Counted from the stretch's first letter, positions 33,064-42,307 are shown. The stretch is 62,520 nt of DNA from Pseudomonas pudica (GCF_015680405.1 NZ_JADLJS010000031.1:1-62520), one strand, 5' to 3'. Notes: generated from the sequence alone by a model not told the origin. Numbers and translations are program-made.

Positions 33064-33978
33064 TCAGTTCTCTGCGCGACAGCTCCGGCCTGACAGTTGT
33101 TCTACCAGAAAATCCACGAACACCCGCACCCGCGCCGGCATCGCCGGGCCGCCGACGAACACCGCATGGATCGGCTCGCTATCACCCGGGTTGTACGCCT
33201 CCAGCAACGGCACCAGCTGCCCGTTGGCCAGGTCGTCGGCCACGGTAAAGGTACCGATGCGCGCCACGCCGGCGCCGAGCCTGGCCAACTGCGCCAGGGC
33301 CTCGCCGCTGCTGCATTCGATGTTGCCCGTCACCTTCAATGAAAAGATCTGCCCGTCGCGGCGGAACGGCCAGTCGGGCGCGGCGCGGCGGAAGTTGAAG
33401 CGCAGGCAGTTGTGCCGGGCCAGGTCCTCTGGCACAAGCGGCGTACCGCAGCGCGCCAGGTACTCGGGCGAGGCGACGATCACCTGGCCGGTTTCGCCAA
33501 TGGCACGAGCGCTCAACGAACTGTCCGGCAGGTGGCCGAAGCGCAGCGCCACGTCGGCCTGGCCGCCGAGAATGTCGGCCACTTCGTCGCTGAGGGTAAG
33601 GTCGACCAGCACCTGCGGGTAGCGCGCGCTGAACGCTGCCAGCAGCGGTACCACGGTCAAGCGGCCATGGCCCAGCGCTGCGCTGACCCGCAAGCGCCCG
33701 CGTGGCACGCCCTGGTCGGTGATGGCCTCTTCCACTTCGAGCATGTCGGCCAGCACCCGCCGTGCACCGCGCAGGTACGCTTCGCCCTCGGGCGTGAGGG
33801 TGATCGCTCGGGTGGTGCGCAGCAGCAGGCGGGTGCCCAGGCGCTGTTCGGTGCGCGCCAGGATGCGGCTCACCGCCGAAGGTGTCAGGCCCAGTGCCCG
33901 GGCGGCGGCGGACAGGCTGCCCTCCTGGGCCACCTTGGTAAATATTTCCATCTCGCCGGATCTTCCACTGAAGTCCAT
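33064..33978 (-). CDS. LysR-family transcriptional regulator
   Basis: 304 residues using the ATG at 33978 (MDFSGRSGEMEIF), behind gaagagg; a 10-residue longer start exists. The N-terminal HTH is AARALGLTPSAVSRILARTE and the effector domain follows. It is divergent, with 94 bp between starts, from the MFS exporter at 34073, and is its likely regulator. Confidence 0.88.
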   Translation of the reverse strand: MDFSGRSGEMEIFTKVAQEGSLSAAARALGLTPSAVSRILARTEQRLGTRLLLRTTRAITLTPEGEAYLRGARRVLADMLEVEEAITDQGVPRGRLRVSAALGHGRLTVVPLLAAFSARYPQVLVDLTLSDEVADILGGQADVALRFGHLPDSSLSARAIGETGQVIVASPEYLARCGTPLVPEDLARHNCLRFNFRRAAPDWPFRRDGQIFSLKVTGNIECSSGEALAQLARLGAGVARIGTFTVADDLANGQLVPLLEAYNPGDSEPIHAVFVGGPAMPARVRVFVDFLVEQLSGRSCRAEN

Positions 33979-34072
33979 TTGTGCCTCTTCAGCAAAGGTG
34001 GTTCGCAAAAATGCAGTCTAGTGCGGCTTGGCTTCGGATCGTAGCATTTGCAGCACAGATAAGGAGCTTGCC

Positions 34073-35248
34073 ATGCGTATCAATCCACCTCTTGTCGCAC
34101 TCGCCATCGGTGCCTTCGGCATCGGGGTCACCGAGTTCGCCCCCATGGGCATGCTGCCCAGCATCGCCACCGACCTTGGCGTCTCCATCCCCGCTGCCGG
34201 GTTGTTGGTCAGTGCCTATGCGATCGGTGTGCTGATCGGTGCGCCGCTGATGACCCTGGCCACGGTGAAGATCCCGCGGCGTTACCTGCTGATCGGGCTG
34301 ATGGCCATCTTCACCCTCGGCAACCTGATGTCGGCCTTGGCCAGCGACTACGCCAGCCTGCTGGTTGCCCGCGTGGTCACCTCGCTGAACCACGGTGCGT
34401 TCTTCGGCATCGGCTCGATCGTCGCGGCCAGCGTGGTGCCGCCCGAGAAGCGCGCCGGGGCCGTGGCCGCCATGTTCATGGGGTTGACCCTTGCCACCAT
34501 CGGCGGTGTGCCGCTGGCGACCTGGTTCGGTGAAATGCTGGGCTGGCGCACGGCATTCTGGGGCATCGCCGGGCTCGGCCTGGTAGCAATGACCACCCTC
34601 TGGTACGCACTGCCCAACGTGCCGTCGCCCAAGGGCGGCGGGGCCATGGCAGAAATCCGCGTGCTGGGCCGCGGGCCGGTGCTGGCGGCATTGCTGCTGA
34701 CTGTGGTGGGCTCCAGTGCGATGTTCACGGTATTCACCTACATCGCGCCGATCCTGCAGAGCGAGGCGGCAGCGTCCACCACCTTCGTCACGGCCATGCT
34801 GGTGTTGTTCGGTGTCGGCCTGACCTTGGGTAACGTGTGGGGCGGCAAGGCGGCGGACCGTTCGATCGACCGTACCCTGATGCTGTCGCTGGCCGTGCTG
34901 ATTGCGGTGTTGCTGGTGTTCCCGCTGGTGATGGACTGGCCGCTGGCGACTGCGTTGGCGGTCCTGGTGTGGGGCGCTGCCAGCTTTGCCCTGGTGCCGC
35001 CACTGCAGATGCGGGTGATGGAGGCGGCCAAGGATGCGCCCAACCTGGCGTCGGCGGTGAACATCGGGGCGTTCAACCTGGGGAATGCAATTGGTGCGGC
35101 GCTGGGTGGGGCAGTGATCAACGCCGGGCTGGGGTATTCGGCGGTTTCCCTGGCGGGGGCGGCGATGGCGGCTTTGGGCCTGGTGATGGTGCTGCTGTTC
35201 GCCTGGCGGGGGCGGGCGGGGGCTGCGGCGAGTCAGGTTGCTGTTTAA
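34073..35248 (+). CDS. MFS transporter, DHA1 (sugar/drug efflux) family
   Basis: 391 residues from ATG 34073 with a strong aaggag; a longer upstream start would run into the divergent LysR promoter. About 12 helices. DHA1 motifs GIGVTEFAPMGMLPSIATDL, LNHGAFFGIGSIVAASVV and the motif-A-like LATVKIPRRYLL loop are present. The family includes AraJ/YdhP-type exporters of sugars or drugs. Divergent LysR suggests inducible efflux; substrate unknown. Confidence 0.9.
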   Translation: MRINPPLVALAIGAFGIGVTEFAPMGMLPSIATDLGVSIPAAGLLVSAYAIGVLIGAPLMTLATVKIPRRYLLIGLMAIFTLGNLMSALASDYASLLVARVVTSLNHGAFFGIGSIVAASVVPPEKRAGAVAAMFMGLTLATIGGVPLATWFGEMLGWRTAFWGIAGLGLVAMTTLWYALPNVPSPKGGGAMAEIRVLGRGPVLAALLLTVVGSSAMFTVFTYIAPILQSEAAASTTFVTAMLVLFGVGLTLGNVWGGKAADRSIDRTLMLSLAVLIAVLLVFPLVMDWPLATALAVLVWGAASFALVPPLQMRVMEAAKDAPNLASAVNIGAFNLGNAIGAALGGAVINAGLGYSAVSLAGAAMAALGLVMVLLFAWRGRAGAAASQVAV

Positions 35249-35263
35249 CAGGTGGAGACTTCG

Positions 35264-35290
35264 GGGGCTGCCAGGCAGCCCCGCAGTTTT
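35264..35290. terminator. Bidirectional terminator between MFS and GST genes
   Basis: ggggctgcc (35264-35272) pairs with ggcagcccc (35274-35282), followed by gcagtttt with a short T-run. It sits between convergent genes and should terminate the MFS transcript. Confidence 0.65.
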
Positions 35291-35295
35291 GCCCG

Positions 35296-35919
35296 TCACG
35301 GCGTACCGTTACGGCCATGCAGGTGATAGGCCGGGCGCTCGCTAAGCCGCTCGTAATAATCGCGCACTGCCGGCAGGTGCGGGTGCTCGAATGGCGTTTC
35401 GAACCAGCGGTTGACCGACAGGCCAATGGGGATGTCGGCCAAGGTGAACTGGCTACCAGCCACGTAGGCACCGGTGTTTGCCAGCTGGCGGTCGAGAATG
35501 CGCATGTAGCGCGCCCAGTCCGCGCAGCCGGCGGCCAGGGCCTGTGGGTCCTGGTGGGCGGGCGAGTGCCTGACCAGCGACATGAACGCGTAGCTCCACG
35601 AACGGTTGAGGTCCGAGGCCTGCCAGTCGATCCACTGGTCGATCCTGGCCCGCGCCTGCGCCTCGCCCGGGTAGAACCCGGTGGCGCCATAACGCGTGGC
35701 CAGGTAGCGGATGATGCTGTTGGATTCCCACAGGGTGAAGTCGCCATCCTGGATCACCGGGATCATGGCATTGGGGTTCAACGCAAGGAACTCGGCGCTG
35801 TCCGTGGGCTTGAAGCCCGCCCCCCAGTCTTCGCGCTCGAACGGGACCTCGAACTCGGCGCACGCCCACAGAACTTTTCGTACATTGATGGAGGAGGCTC
35901 TACCCAGTATCCGTAGCAT
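35296..35919 (-). CDS. Glutathione S-transferase
   Basis: 207 residues. ATG 35919 (MLRILGRASSINVRKVLWAC) is preferred because the aagg ribosome site abuts the upstream ATG at 35928 but is well spaced from this one. An N-terminal thioredoxin-fold domain carries the cis-Pro region PNAMIPVIQD and glutathione-binding LWESNSIIRYLA. An all-helical C-terminal domain follows. A Ser in the ASSINVRKV loop is the likely catalytic residue, as in beta/theta-type bacterial GSTs. Cytosolic; substrate unknown. Confidence 0.9.
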   Translation of the reverse strand: MLRILGRASSINVRKVLWACAEFEVPFEREDWGAGFKPTDSAEFLALNPNAMIPVIQDGDFTLWESNSIIRYLATRYGATGFYPGEAQARARIDQWIDWQASDLNRSWSYAFMSLVRHSPAHQDPQALAAGCADWARYMRILDRQLANTGAYVAGSQFTLADIPIGLSVNRWFETPFEHPHLPAVRDYYERLSERPAYHLHGRNGTP

Positions 35920-36117
35920 GGTGTTCATCCTTGTGGGGGGGACACCGATCGTCCGTCACTGCCGGTTGCCGGTCAAGAGCCTGAGTGGTGGCGGAGCATC
36001 CCCTTTGTAGGGTTCTTGTAGTCCATTTCTGAAAGTAAGCCTTTCCACCCCCAAGGTTATTGTGGCGGGGCAGGCAGCGCCCTAGTCTCGGCACGCTCGT
36101 AACCCCGAGGAATGGAC

Positions 36118-36420
36118 ATGGACAAAGACACTCCGAAAGAAAGCAGCAACCTCAATGTCGTGCGCGCAGCGGGCCGTTTTGGCAACGGCGGCGCCGAACT
36201 GGTGCAGATGAACGCGCAGTTGCCAATGCGTACGGCGTTGATGGAGGCCTCGAGCATCATGGGCTGCATTACCGAACTCACCCGCAAGGCCATCGACCGG
36301 CCCGGTGACCGCAAGGCGATGATGCAGGCCACGTATTACCTGGCAGGCATGGCCAAGGCGCTGATCGACGGCCAGTTGCAACAGTTGCGCCAGGCTCGGG
36401 GAGGCGAGCAGGAGCCATAG
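36118..36420 (+). CDS. Small protein, DUF3077-like
   Basis: 100 residues from ATG 36118, chosen over ATG 36112 because ccgagg is too close to the earlier codon. A soluble protein with a C-terminal helical region (RTALMEASSIMGCITELTRK and TYYLAGMAKALIDGQL). The layout resembles the small Pseudomonas DUF3077 proteins of unknown role, but I rate this as tentative. It is followed within 80 bp by the membrane protein gene at 36500. Confidence 0.65.
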   Translation: MDKDTPKESSNLNVVRAAGRFGNGGAELVQMNAQLPMRTALMEASSIMGCITELTRKAIDRPGDRKAMMQATYYLAGMAKALIDGQLQQLRQARGGEQEP

Positions 36421-36499
36421 TCAGGCTTGCCTGGGGACCTTGAACTTGGCACCCTTGGTCGGTTTGAATCGTCTGTATCACGACAGAAGGAAGTTCGCA

Positions 36500-37222
36500 T
36501 TGAGCTGGGACAAGGTGGGGAAACTCCTCGTAGCCGTGCTGCTTGGCCTGATGGTCCTGCTGGCCGCCTATGGATTGCTCAGGGGCAACCCACGCCTGGA
36601 GGCATCGCTGACCTATGCCTACCTCACCTATCCCAGCCAGTTCAGCGAACGCATCAGCAAGGCCAGCGAGCAGCTCAAGTACGAGCAGTTGCAGGGGCGC
36701 ATAAATGCCATCAGCGAGGGCGGGCTGAGTCACGATCAGGTCGAGCGGCTGATCGAAATGGCCCAGGCGCCGTATGCCCAACTGTTCGCCAAGCCCTTCG
36801 AGGCCGGGCTGGTCGACCACCGTACCGGCCTGCTCATCGAGCTGCGCAACAGCGGTGATGCGCAGGTGCGTCAGGTGAAAATCCGCCTGCCGGCGAAAGG
36901 CCTGGTGCAGGTGCGCGATGCAGCTGGCAATGACACCATCCTGGAAACCTCCACCATGCAAGCGGACATCCCCGTCATCGAGCCGGGTGGCGCGTGCAAG
37001 GTATGGGTGTATTTCGATGCGGACTACTCGCAGATCCGTCAGGGCGGGGTCAGCATCAGTCACGCCGATGGCAAGGCTGACATCCAGGTGTACCGCGAAG
37101 TCATCGGTTTCCCGGCCTGGGCGGCCCGTTACAGCCGCGAGCTGATGGTGCTGCTGGGCGTATTGGCGGCCAGCGTGCTGGGCCTGGGGTATGCCTGCCT
37201 GTCGCGCCGCCGCGTGGCGTGA
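36500..37222 (+). CDS. Hypothetical membrane protein with two terminal anchors
   Basis: 240 residues from a TTG at 36500, preceded by agaaggaag at ideal spacing; an alternative TTG at 36440 lacks such a site. A transmembrane helix at the N-terminus (LLVAVLLGLMVLLAAYGLL) and one at the C-terminus (ELMVLLGVLAASVLGLGYAC) bracket a largely extracytoplasmic region. That region has an Ig-like beta section (LLIELRNSGDAQVRQVKIRL). No family recognised; a periplasmic sensing or assembly role is only a guess. Confidence 0.65.
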   Translation: MSWDKVGKLLVAVLLGLMVLLAAYGLLRGNPRLEASLTYAYLTYPSQFSERISKASEQLKYEQLQGRINAISEGGLSHDQVERLIEMAQAPYAQLFAKPFEAGLVDHRTGLLIELRNSGDAQVRQVKIRLPAKGLVQVRDAAGNDTILETSTMQADIPVIEPGGACKVWVYFDADYSQIRQGGVSISHADGKADIQVYREVIGFPAWAARYSRELMVLLGVLAASVLGLGYACLSRRRVA

Positions 37223-37333
37223 GCTTGCCGGGCGTGTCTTCAGGGCAAAGGTCATTTGCCGCAAACTCAACAATCGCCCGTTGACAACCCTCTATAGTGC
37301 TCGGCATTACAAGACCCATGCCGAGCCTGCCCG

Positions 37334-38254
37334 ATGATCCCCTCCCTGGATTCCATTTTTTCCCGCCTGCGCCTGCGTCAGTTACGCCTGCTCATCGAAC
37401 TGGACCGTTGCGGCTCCCTGCACAAGGCGGCGGAGGCCATGGCGATTTCCCAGCCCGGGGCTACCAAGGCCTTGCGCGAGGTGGAGGAGGTGCTGGGTGT
37501 GCCGTTGTTCCAGCGCCTGCCCAGCGGCCTGGTGGCCAATGACGTAGGCCGTTGCGTGGTGCGTTATGCGCGCTTGATCCACAGCGACCTGGGGCATTTG
37601 CGCGAGGAGGTGCTGGGCATTGTCCAGGGCCAGGGTGGGCGGCTGGCGGTGGGCAGCATCATGGGGGCCATGCCGACCCTGGTCGGTGCCCTCGGGCGGT
37701 TGCGCCGCAAGCAGCCGCAACTGGCGGTGGAGATCGCCGAGAACACCAGTGCCAACCTGCTGGCCCAGCTTGATGAAGGGCGCCTGGACCTGGCCATCTG
37801 CCGGCCAGGGTTGGGCCGCAATGCGGCGGACTACGCCTTTGTCGAACTGGCCCAGGAGCCGCTGGCGGTGGTCGCGCACCCGCAGCACCCGCTGGCCGGG
37901 GCGGCGGCGCTGGAGGTTGGCGACCTGAGCCAGTACCGTTGGATCGTCTACCCGGCCAACATGCCCATGCGCCAGGCGCTGGAGCGTGAATTGAGCGAGG
38001 CGGGGGTGGAGGTGCCACGCTACCCGCTGGAAACCTTCTCCACCTTCGCCACCTTCATGCTGCTGGAAGACGACCCGACGCTGGTGGCGGTGATCCCCAG
38101 CGCCGTGGCGGCCTTTGCCGAGCAGCGCGGGTTGCTGGTGTCGCTGGCAGTGCAACTGCGGGCGCTGAGCGAGCCGTTCGGGATCGTGCACCGAGTAGCA
38201 GCGCCGCTGTCGCCGGCGGCGCGGTTGCTGGTGGAGGAGCTTAAGGCCGGTTGA
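37334..38254 (+). CDS. LysR-family transcriptional regulator
   Basis: 306 residues. The HTH is KAAEAMAISQPGATKALREVE; the effector domain follows. The FSRLRLRQLRLLIELDRCGS start resembles the GbpR/CbbR-like LysR branch. The nearest metabolic operons are the convergent MFS gene (38423) and the iron dehydrogenase operon beyond it, so it may regulate across the palindrome at 39808. That link is positional only. Confidence 0.88.
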   Translation: MIPSLDSIFSRLRLRQLRLLIELDRCGSLHKAAEAMAISQPGATKALREVEEVLGVPLFQRLPSGLVANDVGRCVVRYARLIHSDLGHLREEVLGIVQGQGGRLAVGSIMGAMPTLVGALGRLRRKQPQLAVEIAENTSANLLAQLDEGRLDLAICRPGLGRNAADYAFVELAQEPLAVVAHPQHPLAGAAALEVGDLSQYRWIVYPANMPMRQALERELSEAGVEVPRYPLETFSTFATFMLLEDDPTLVAVIPSAVAAFAEQRGLLVSLAVQLRALSEPFGIVHRVAAPLSPAARLLVEELKAG

Positions 38255-38300
38255 GCCCTGTTGCGGCTCCCTGTTGGAGCAATTGTCTCGCGCTGCCTGT

Positions 38301-38409
38301 CCTGGCCTTATCGCCGGCAAGCCAGCTCCCACAGGTACTGCAAAAACCTTGAAAGCAGCTCGACCGGTGTGGGAGCCGGCTTGCCGGCGATGGGCTGCAA
38401 AGCAGCCCC
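38301..38409. repeat. Inverted REP pair (BIME)
   Basis: Copies 38301-38335 (atcgccggcaagccagctcc type) and 38366-38409 (gagccggcttgccggcgatg type, ending gggctgcaaagcagcccc) are in opposite orientation. They lie between convergent LysR and MFS genes and likely act as a transcription barrier. Confidence 0.8.
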
Positions 38410-38422
38410 AACCGGCTGTATC

Positions 38423-39727
38423 TCAGAACTGCCGCTCGCGGTAATCGATCAAGCTGGAAAACACCGCAATCAACACCGCAGCCGCCACAAAGAAGATCAG
38501 CGCAAAGAAGTAGTCCCCGCTGAACTGTACGATCAGCCCGATCACGATCGGCACCAGCACCCCGGCCATGTTGCCACAGAAATTCATGGTGCCACCCAGC
38601 ACACCGGTGCGCGACGGCCCGCCGATGATCGCCGGCAGGCACCAGTACATCCCGCACCAACGGATGAAGAACATCGCCACGCACAGCAGGCTGATCACCG
38701 CGACGGTCTCGCCCACATAGGCTGCCGCCAGGATGCACAGCGCCGCCACCAGCGCCGAGCCGCTGAACAGGGTGCGCATCACCAGGTTCGGCGAGGCACC
38801 GCTGGCCCGCCAGCGGTCACCGATCCAGCCGCCGATCAGTTCGCCGACAAACCCGCACATGAAGATCAGGAAGGTCGCCCCGCCCATGGCCGAGATGTTC
38901 AGGCCGTGGGCCTTGTGCAGGTAGCTCGGCATCCAGGTCAGCAGGCCATAGAACACTGCCAGGATGCAGCTGTAGCCGGCGAACATGGCAAAGATCGAAC
39001 GGTCCTTGAGCAATTCGCGCAGCGGCAGGCTGGCCTTGGCTGCCGCGGCATGGGCGCTGGCGTTGCCTTCGGTGATGTGGCGCAGCTCGGCCTCGTTCAC
39101 CCCCGGGTGCTCGCTGGGGTGGTTGCGGATGTACTTCCACGCCAGGATGCCGGCCAATACGGTGCCGACTCCGGCCACCACGAAGGCCAATCGCCACGAG
39201 CCCAGCCAGGCAATCAGCCCGGAAATCAGGATCGCACCCAGGGCGCTGCCCAGCGGTGCGCCGCCATCCACCAGCACCGCGCCACGGCCACGTTCGTTAG
39301 GCGTCAGCCAGGCGCCATTGAGCTTGGCCCCGGCGGGCATGATCGGCGACTCGGCCACGCCCAGGCCGATGCGTGTCAGCAGCAGTACCAGCCAGTTGTG
39401 CGAGGCCGCGCCCAGTGCCTGGAACAGGCCCCAGGCCACGGTTGCCGCACCAATGATGCCGCGGGTGTGGAAGCGGTCCAGCAGCATGCCGCCAGGGATT
39501 TGCATCAAGGCATAGGACCAGAAGAACGCACTGAGCATCAGCCCTTCCATGGCCGGCGTCAGGTTGAATTCGGGGGCGATCAGCGGTAGCGCAACCGACA
39601 GCGAGGCGCGGTCGATGTAGTTGATTGCGGTCAGCAGCAACAGGATCAGGAAGATGCGCCAGCGCACCGTGGTCATCGGGGCCGCAGCGGGCAGCGCCAG
39701 GTCGGCCGGGGAGGGGATGGTCTTCAT
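38423..39727 (-). CDS. MFS transporter, anion:cation symporter family
   Basis: 434 residues, about 12 helices. The ACS-family signature YIDRASLSVALPLIAPEFNL occurs with FFWSYALMQIPGGMLLDRF and GLGVAESPIMPAGAKLN, similar to glucarate/hexuronate and aromatic acid permeases. Divergent from the iron dehydrogenase/NIPSNAP/SDR operon across the 90-bp palindrome; it probably imports that pathway's substrate. Confidence 0.9.
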   Translation of the reverse strand: MKTIPSPADLALPAAAPMTTVRWRIFLILLLLTAINYIDRASLSVALPLIAPEFNLTPAMEGLMLSAFFWSYALMQIPGGMLLDRFHTRGIIGAATVAWGLFQALGAASHNWLVLLLTRIGLGVAESPIMPAGAKLNGAWLTPNERGRGAVLVDGGAPLGSALGAILISGLIAWLGSWRLAFVVAGVGTVLAGILAWKYIRNHPSEHPGVNEAELRHITEGNASAHAAAAKASLPLRELLKDRSIFAMFAGYSCILAVFYGLLTWMPSYLHKAHGLNISAMGGATFLIFMCGFVGELIGGWIGDRWRASGASPNLVMRTLFSGSALVAALCILAAAYVGETVAVISLLCVAMFFIRWCGMYWCLPAIIGGPSRTGVLGGTMNFCGNMAGVLVPIVIGLIVQFSGDYFFALIFFVAAAVLIAVFSSLIDYRERQF

Positions 39728-39807
39728 CGCAGGAGCTCGTTGTTGTGATTATCGGGAGGCGTAGCAACTACGCAGGCCGATTGTTGGAGCGCTGCCGGCA
39801 TTGCAGG

Positions 39808-39897
39808 TAATGAAAAGAGCTGATCCGCCAATAACGCCTGCTTATTACCCGGGCAGGGGATAAGCAGCGGTTATTGGCGGATCAGCTCTTTTCATTA
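39808..39897. promoter_or_regulatory. 90-bp near-perfect palindrome in divergent promoter
   Basis: Arms 39808-39835 and 39870-39897 are perfect 28-bp inverted repeats (taatgaaaagagctgatccg onward). Two mismatched bases per side are followed by a further 8-bp perfect stem, ctgcttat (39838-39845) with ataagcag (39860-39867), and a 14-base centre. In total 36 of 38 arm positions pair. It lies 81 bp upstream of the leftward MFS start and 96 bp upstream of the dehydrogenase start. It is unlike the REP elements here. Likely a symmetric multi-site operator giving identical control to both units. Confidence 0.85.
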
Positions 39898-39993
39898 TCG
39901 GCGGCCCTGGCCCGCGCTCTAGATTGCCCCGGCACGGCCCGCCAGCGTCACGGCGGGCACAACAAGAACAACGTAGTTGCCTGAGGACCCCTC

Positions 39994-41157
39994 ATGAGCC
40001 AATTCCAGTTCCATTTCCCCACCATTGCCAAATGTGGCGCGGGCCTGGCCGACCAGGCCGGTGCGCTGCTCAAGCCGTACGTGGACGGTACCCTGTTGGT
40101 GGTCACCGACCAGGGCCTGATCGACGCTGGTATTCTGGCCGGCTTCTTTGCCTCGCTGGAGCAGGCGGGCATCGACTACCAGCTGTTCTCTGCCGTTGAA
40201 GCCAACCCCAGCACCGACGTGCTCGACGCTGCCGTGGCGCTGCTCAAAGCGCGCAACTGCACCGCCGTGATCGGCGTGGGCGGCGGCAGCAGCATCGACA
40301 CCGCCAAGGGCGTGGCGGCGATGGCCACCAACCCTGGCAACATCCTCGACTACGAGGGCTACGACAAACTGACCCAGCCGCCGCTGCCGATCTTCGCCAT
40401 CCCGACCACCTCCGGTACCGGCAGCGAATGCACGGCGTCGACCGTGTTCACCAACAAGCGCACGCTGTTCAAGACGGTGATCGTCAGCCCGCGGCTGTTC
40501 CCGCGCCTGGCCATCCTCGACCCGGCACTGACCCTGAAGCTGCCTGCGGCCATCACCGCTGCCACCGGCATGGATGCCCTGACCCATGCCATCGAGTCGT
40601 ATGTGTCGCGCCAGGCCAACCCGATCAGCCAGGCCATGGCCCTGCAGGCCATTCGCATGATTGCCGGCAGCCTGGAAAAAACCTACTTCGTCGGCACCGA
40701 CATGGCCGCCCGCGAACAGATGCTGCTGGGTTCGTTCCTGGCCGGGGTGGCGTTTTCGCAATCCAAGCTGGGCAACGTGCATGCCATTTCCCACACCTTC
40801 GGCGGGGTGTTCAACATCCCCCATGGCATCGCCAACGCCGCCCTGCTGCCTTACGTGATCAAGTTCAACCTGCCGGCCTGCCCGGAGCGCTTCCGTGACA
40901 TCGCCATTGCACTGGGCGCCGATGTGACCGGGCTCAACGTGGAACAGGCCGCGGCACGCACGGTGGACGCGGTGGTGGCCCTGAACCAGGCCATCGGCAT
41001 TCCCGCGACCATCCGTGAACTGGGCGTGGACCTGGAGTTCCTGCCGCAAATGGTCAGCGACTCGATGCGCAGCGGCAACGTGCTGGTCAACCCACGCCTG
41101 ACCACCGCACGCGATGTCGAGCGCCTGATCACCGACGCCTACCACGGCAACCTCTGA
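39994..41157 (+). CDS. Iron-containing (group III) alcohol dehydrogenase
   Basis: 387 residues, start behind tgagga. NAD-binding GVGGGSSIDTAKG is at residues 94-106. Metal ligands by family position are Asp194 and His198 (GMDALTHAIES), His263 (NVHAISH) and His277 (NIPHG). These enzymes oxidise or reduce alcohols, lactaldehyde-like compounds or maleylacetate with NAD(H). First gene of an operon with NIPSNAP and SDR genes; the natural substrate is not evident. Confidence 0.92.
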   Translation: MSQFQFHFPTIAKCGAGLADQAGALLKPYVDGTLLVVTDQGLIDAGILAGFFASLEQAGIDYQLFSAVEANPSTDVLDAAVALLKARNCTAVIGVGGGSSIDTAKGVAAMATNPGNILDYEGYDKLTQPPLPIFAIPTTSGTGSECTASTVFTNKRTLFKTVIVSPRLFPRLAILDPALTLKLPAAITAATGMDALTHAIESYVSRQANPISQAMALQAIRMIAGSLEKTYFVGTDMAAREQMLLGSFLAGVAFSQSKLGNVHAISHTFGGVFNIPHGIANAALLPYVIKFNLPACPERFRDIAIALGADVTGLNVEQAAARTVDAVVALNQAIGIPATIRELGVDLEFLPQMVSDSMRSGNVLVNPRLTTARDVERLITDAYHGNL

Positions 41158-41178
41158 ACCTTTGGCGGAACCACGACC

Positions 41179-41493
41179 ATGTTCTATGAAATGCGTACCT
41201 ACACCCTGCACATCGGCAAGATGAAGCAATACCTGGAGCACTTCGAAAAGGAAGGCTTGCCGGTGATCTCGCGCTACGCCAAGCTGGTGGGCTGGTGGTA
41301 CACCGAGATTGGCGAACTGAACCAGGTGGTGCACATCTGGGCCTACGAGAGCCTTGACGACCGCATCGAGCGCCGCGCCGCCCTGTACCGCGATGCGGAC
41401 TGGCTGGAGCGCTTCATCCCCGTGGCCTTCCCGATGCTGGTGCGGATGGAATCGAAGCTGTTGATGCCTGCCGCGTTTTCGCCGATCCAGTGA
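41179..41493 (+). CDS. NIPSNAP family protein
   Basis: 104 residues, 21 bp after the iron dehydrogenase. NIPSNAP/dimeric alpha-beta barrel features: FYEMRTYTLHIGKMKQYLEH, then ELNQVVHIWAYESLDDR and RRAALYRDADW. Such small ferredoxin-like-fold proteins often accompany catabolic oxidoreductases and can have monooxygenase-like or isomerase roles. Role in this operon unknown. Confidence 0.88.
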   Translation: MFYEMRTYTLHIGKMKQYLEHFEKEGLPVISRYAKLVGWWYTEIGELNQVVHIWAYESLDDRIERRAALYRDADWLERFIPVAFPMLVRMESKLLMPAAFSPIQ

Positions 41494-41526
41494 CCCTGTA
41501 ACTGCATTGCATCAAGGAGCAACCCA

Positions 41527-42303
41527 ATGGATCTAGGCATTACCGGCCGCTGGGCCATCGTCTGCGCGGCCAGCCAGGGCCTGGGCAAAGGCTGCGCCGA
41601 GGCGTTGGGCAAGGAAGGCGTCAACCTGGTCATCAATGCCCGTACCCAGGCCACCCTGGAGCAGACCGCCGCCGAGTTGCGCGCGGCCTGCCCGGGCATC
41701 GAGGTGCGCACCGTGGCCGGTGATGTCGCCGACGCCGAGGTGCGCCAGGCGCTGCTGGCAGCCTGCCCGCAGGTGGATATCCTGGTCAACAATGCCGGTG
41801 GCCCGCCGCCGGGCGACTTCCGTGACTGGGGCCGCGAGGACTGGCTGAAGGCACTGGACGCCAACATGCTTACCCCCATCGAGCTGATCAAGGCGGTGGT
41901 CGATGGCATGGCCGAGCGCGGGTTCGGTCGGGTGGTGAACATCACCTCCGGTGCGGTAAAGGCGCCGATCGATATTCTTGGCTTGTCCAATGGTGCACGC
42001 AGTGGCCTGACCGGCTTCATCGCCGGCCTGGCACGTCAGCAGCGCCTGGCGGGCAGCAACGTCACGCTGAATAATCTGCTGCCTGGGGCGTTCGACACAG
42101 CGCGCCTGCAGAAGACCTTGAAGGCGGCAGGTGGCGATGTGCAAGCCACCACCCAGGCGCGGCGCAAGGCCATCCCGGCGGCGCGCTTTGGCAATGCCGG
42201 CGAGTTCGGCGCTTACTGCGCGTTCCTGTGCAGTGCACATGCCGGGTACATCACTGGGCAGAACCTGTTGATCGATGGCGGGGCGTTCCCCGGTACGTTC
42301 TGA
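41527..42303 (+). CDS. SDR-family protein lacking the canonical Tyr/Lys
   Basis: 258 residues behind aaggag. The cofactor loop AASQGLGKGCAEALG and the NNAG motif (VNNAGGPPPGDF) are present, so NAD(P) binding is likely. The active-site segment reads VVNITSGAVKAPIDILGLSN then GARSGL. Ser is present, but the YxxxK positions hold Leu and a non-Lys residue. This belongs to an SDR subgroup with the SNGAR motif. It may use a different acid/base or have lost redox activity. Third gene of the operon. Confidence 0.88.
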   Translation: MDLGITGRWAIVCAASQGLGKGCAEALGKEGVNLVINARTQATLEQTAAELRAACPGIEVRTVAGDVADAEVRQALLAACPQVDILVNNAGGPPPGDFRDWGREDWLKALDANMLTPIELIKAVVDGMAERGFGRVVNITSGAVKAPIDILGLSNGARSGLTGFIAGLARQQRLAGSNVTLNNLLPGAFDTARLQKTLKAAGGDVQATTQARRKAIPAARFGNAGEFGAYCAFLCSAHAGYITGQNLLIDGGAFPGTF

Positions 42304-42307
42304 AGAT

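Noticed and set aside
38261..39589. 442-codon open frame opposite the MFS gene
   Set aside because: Crosses a REP pair and lies antisense to a real transporter; no protein features.
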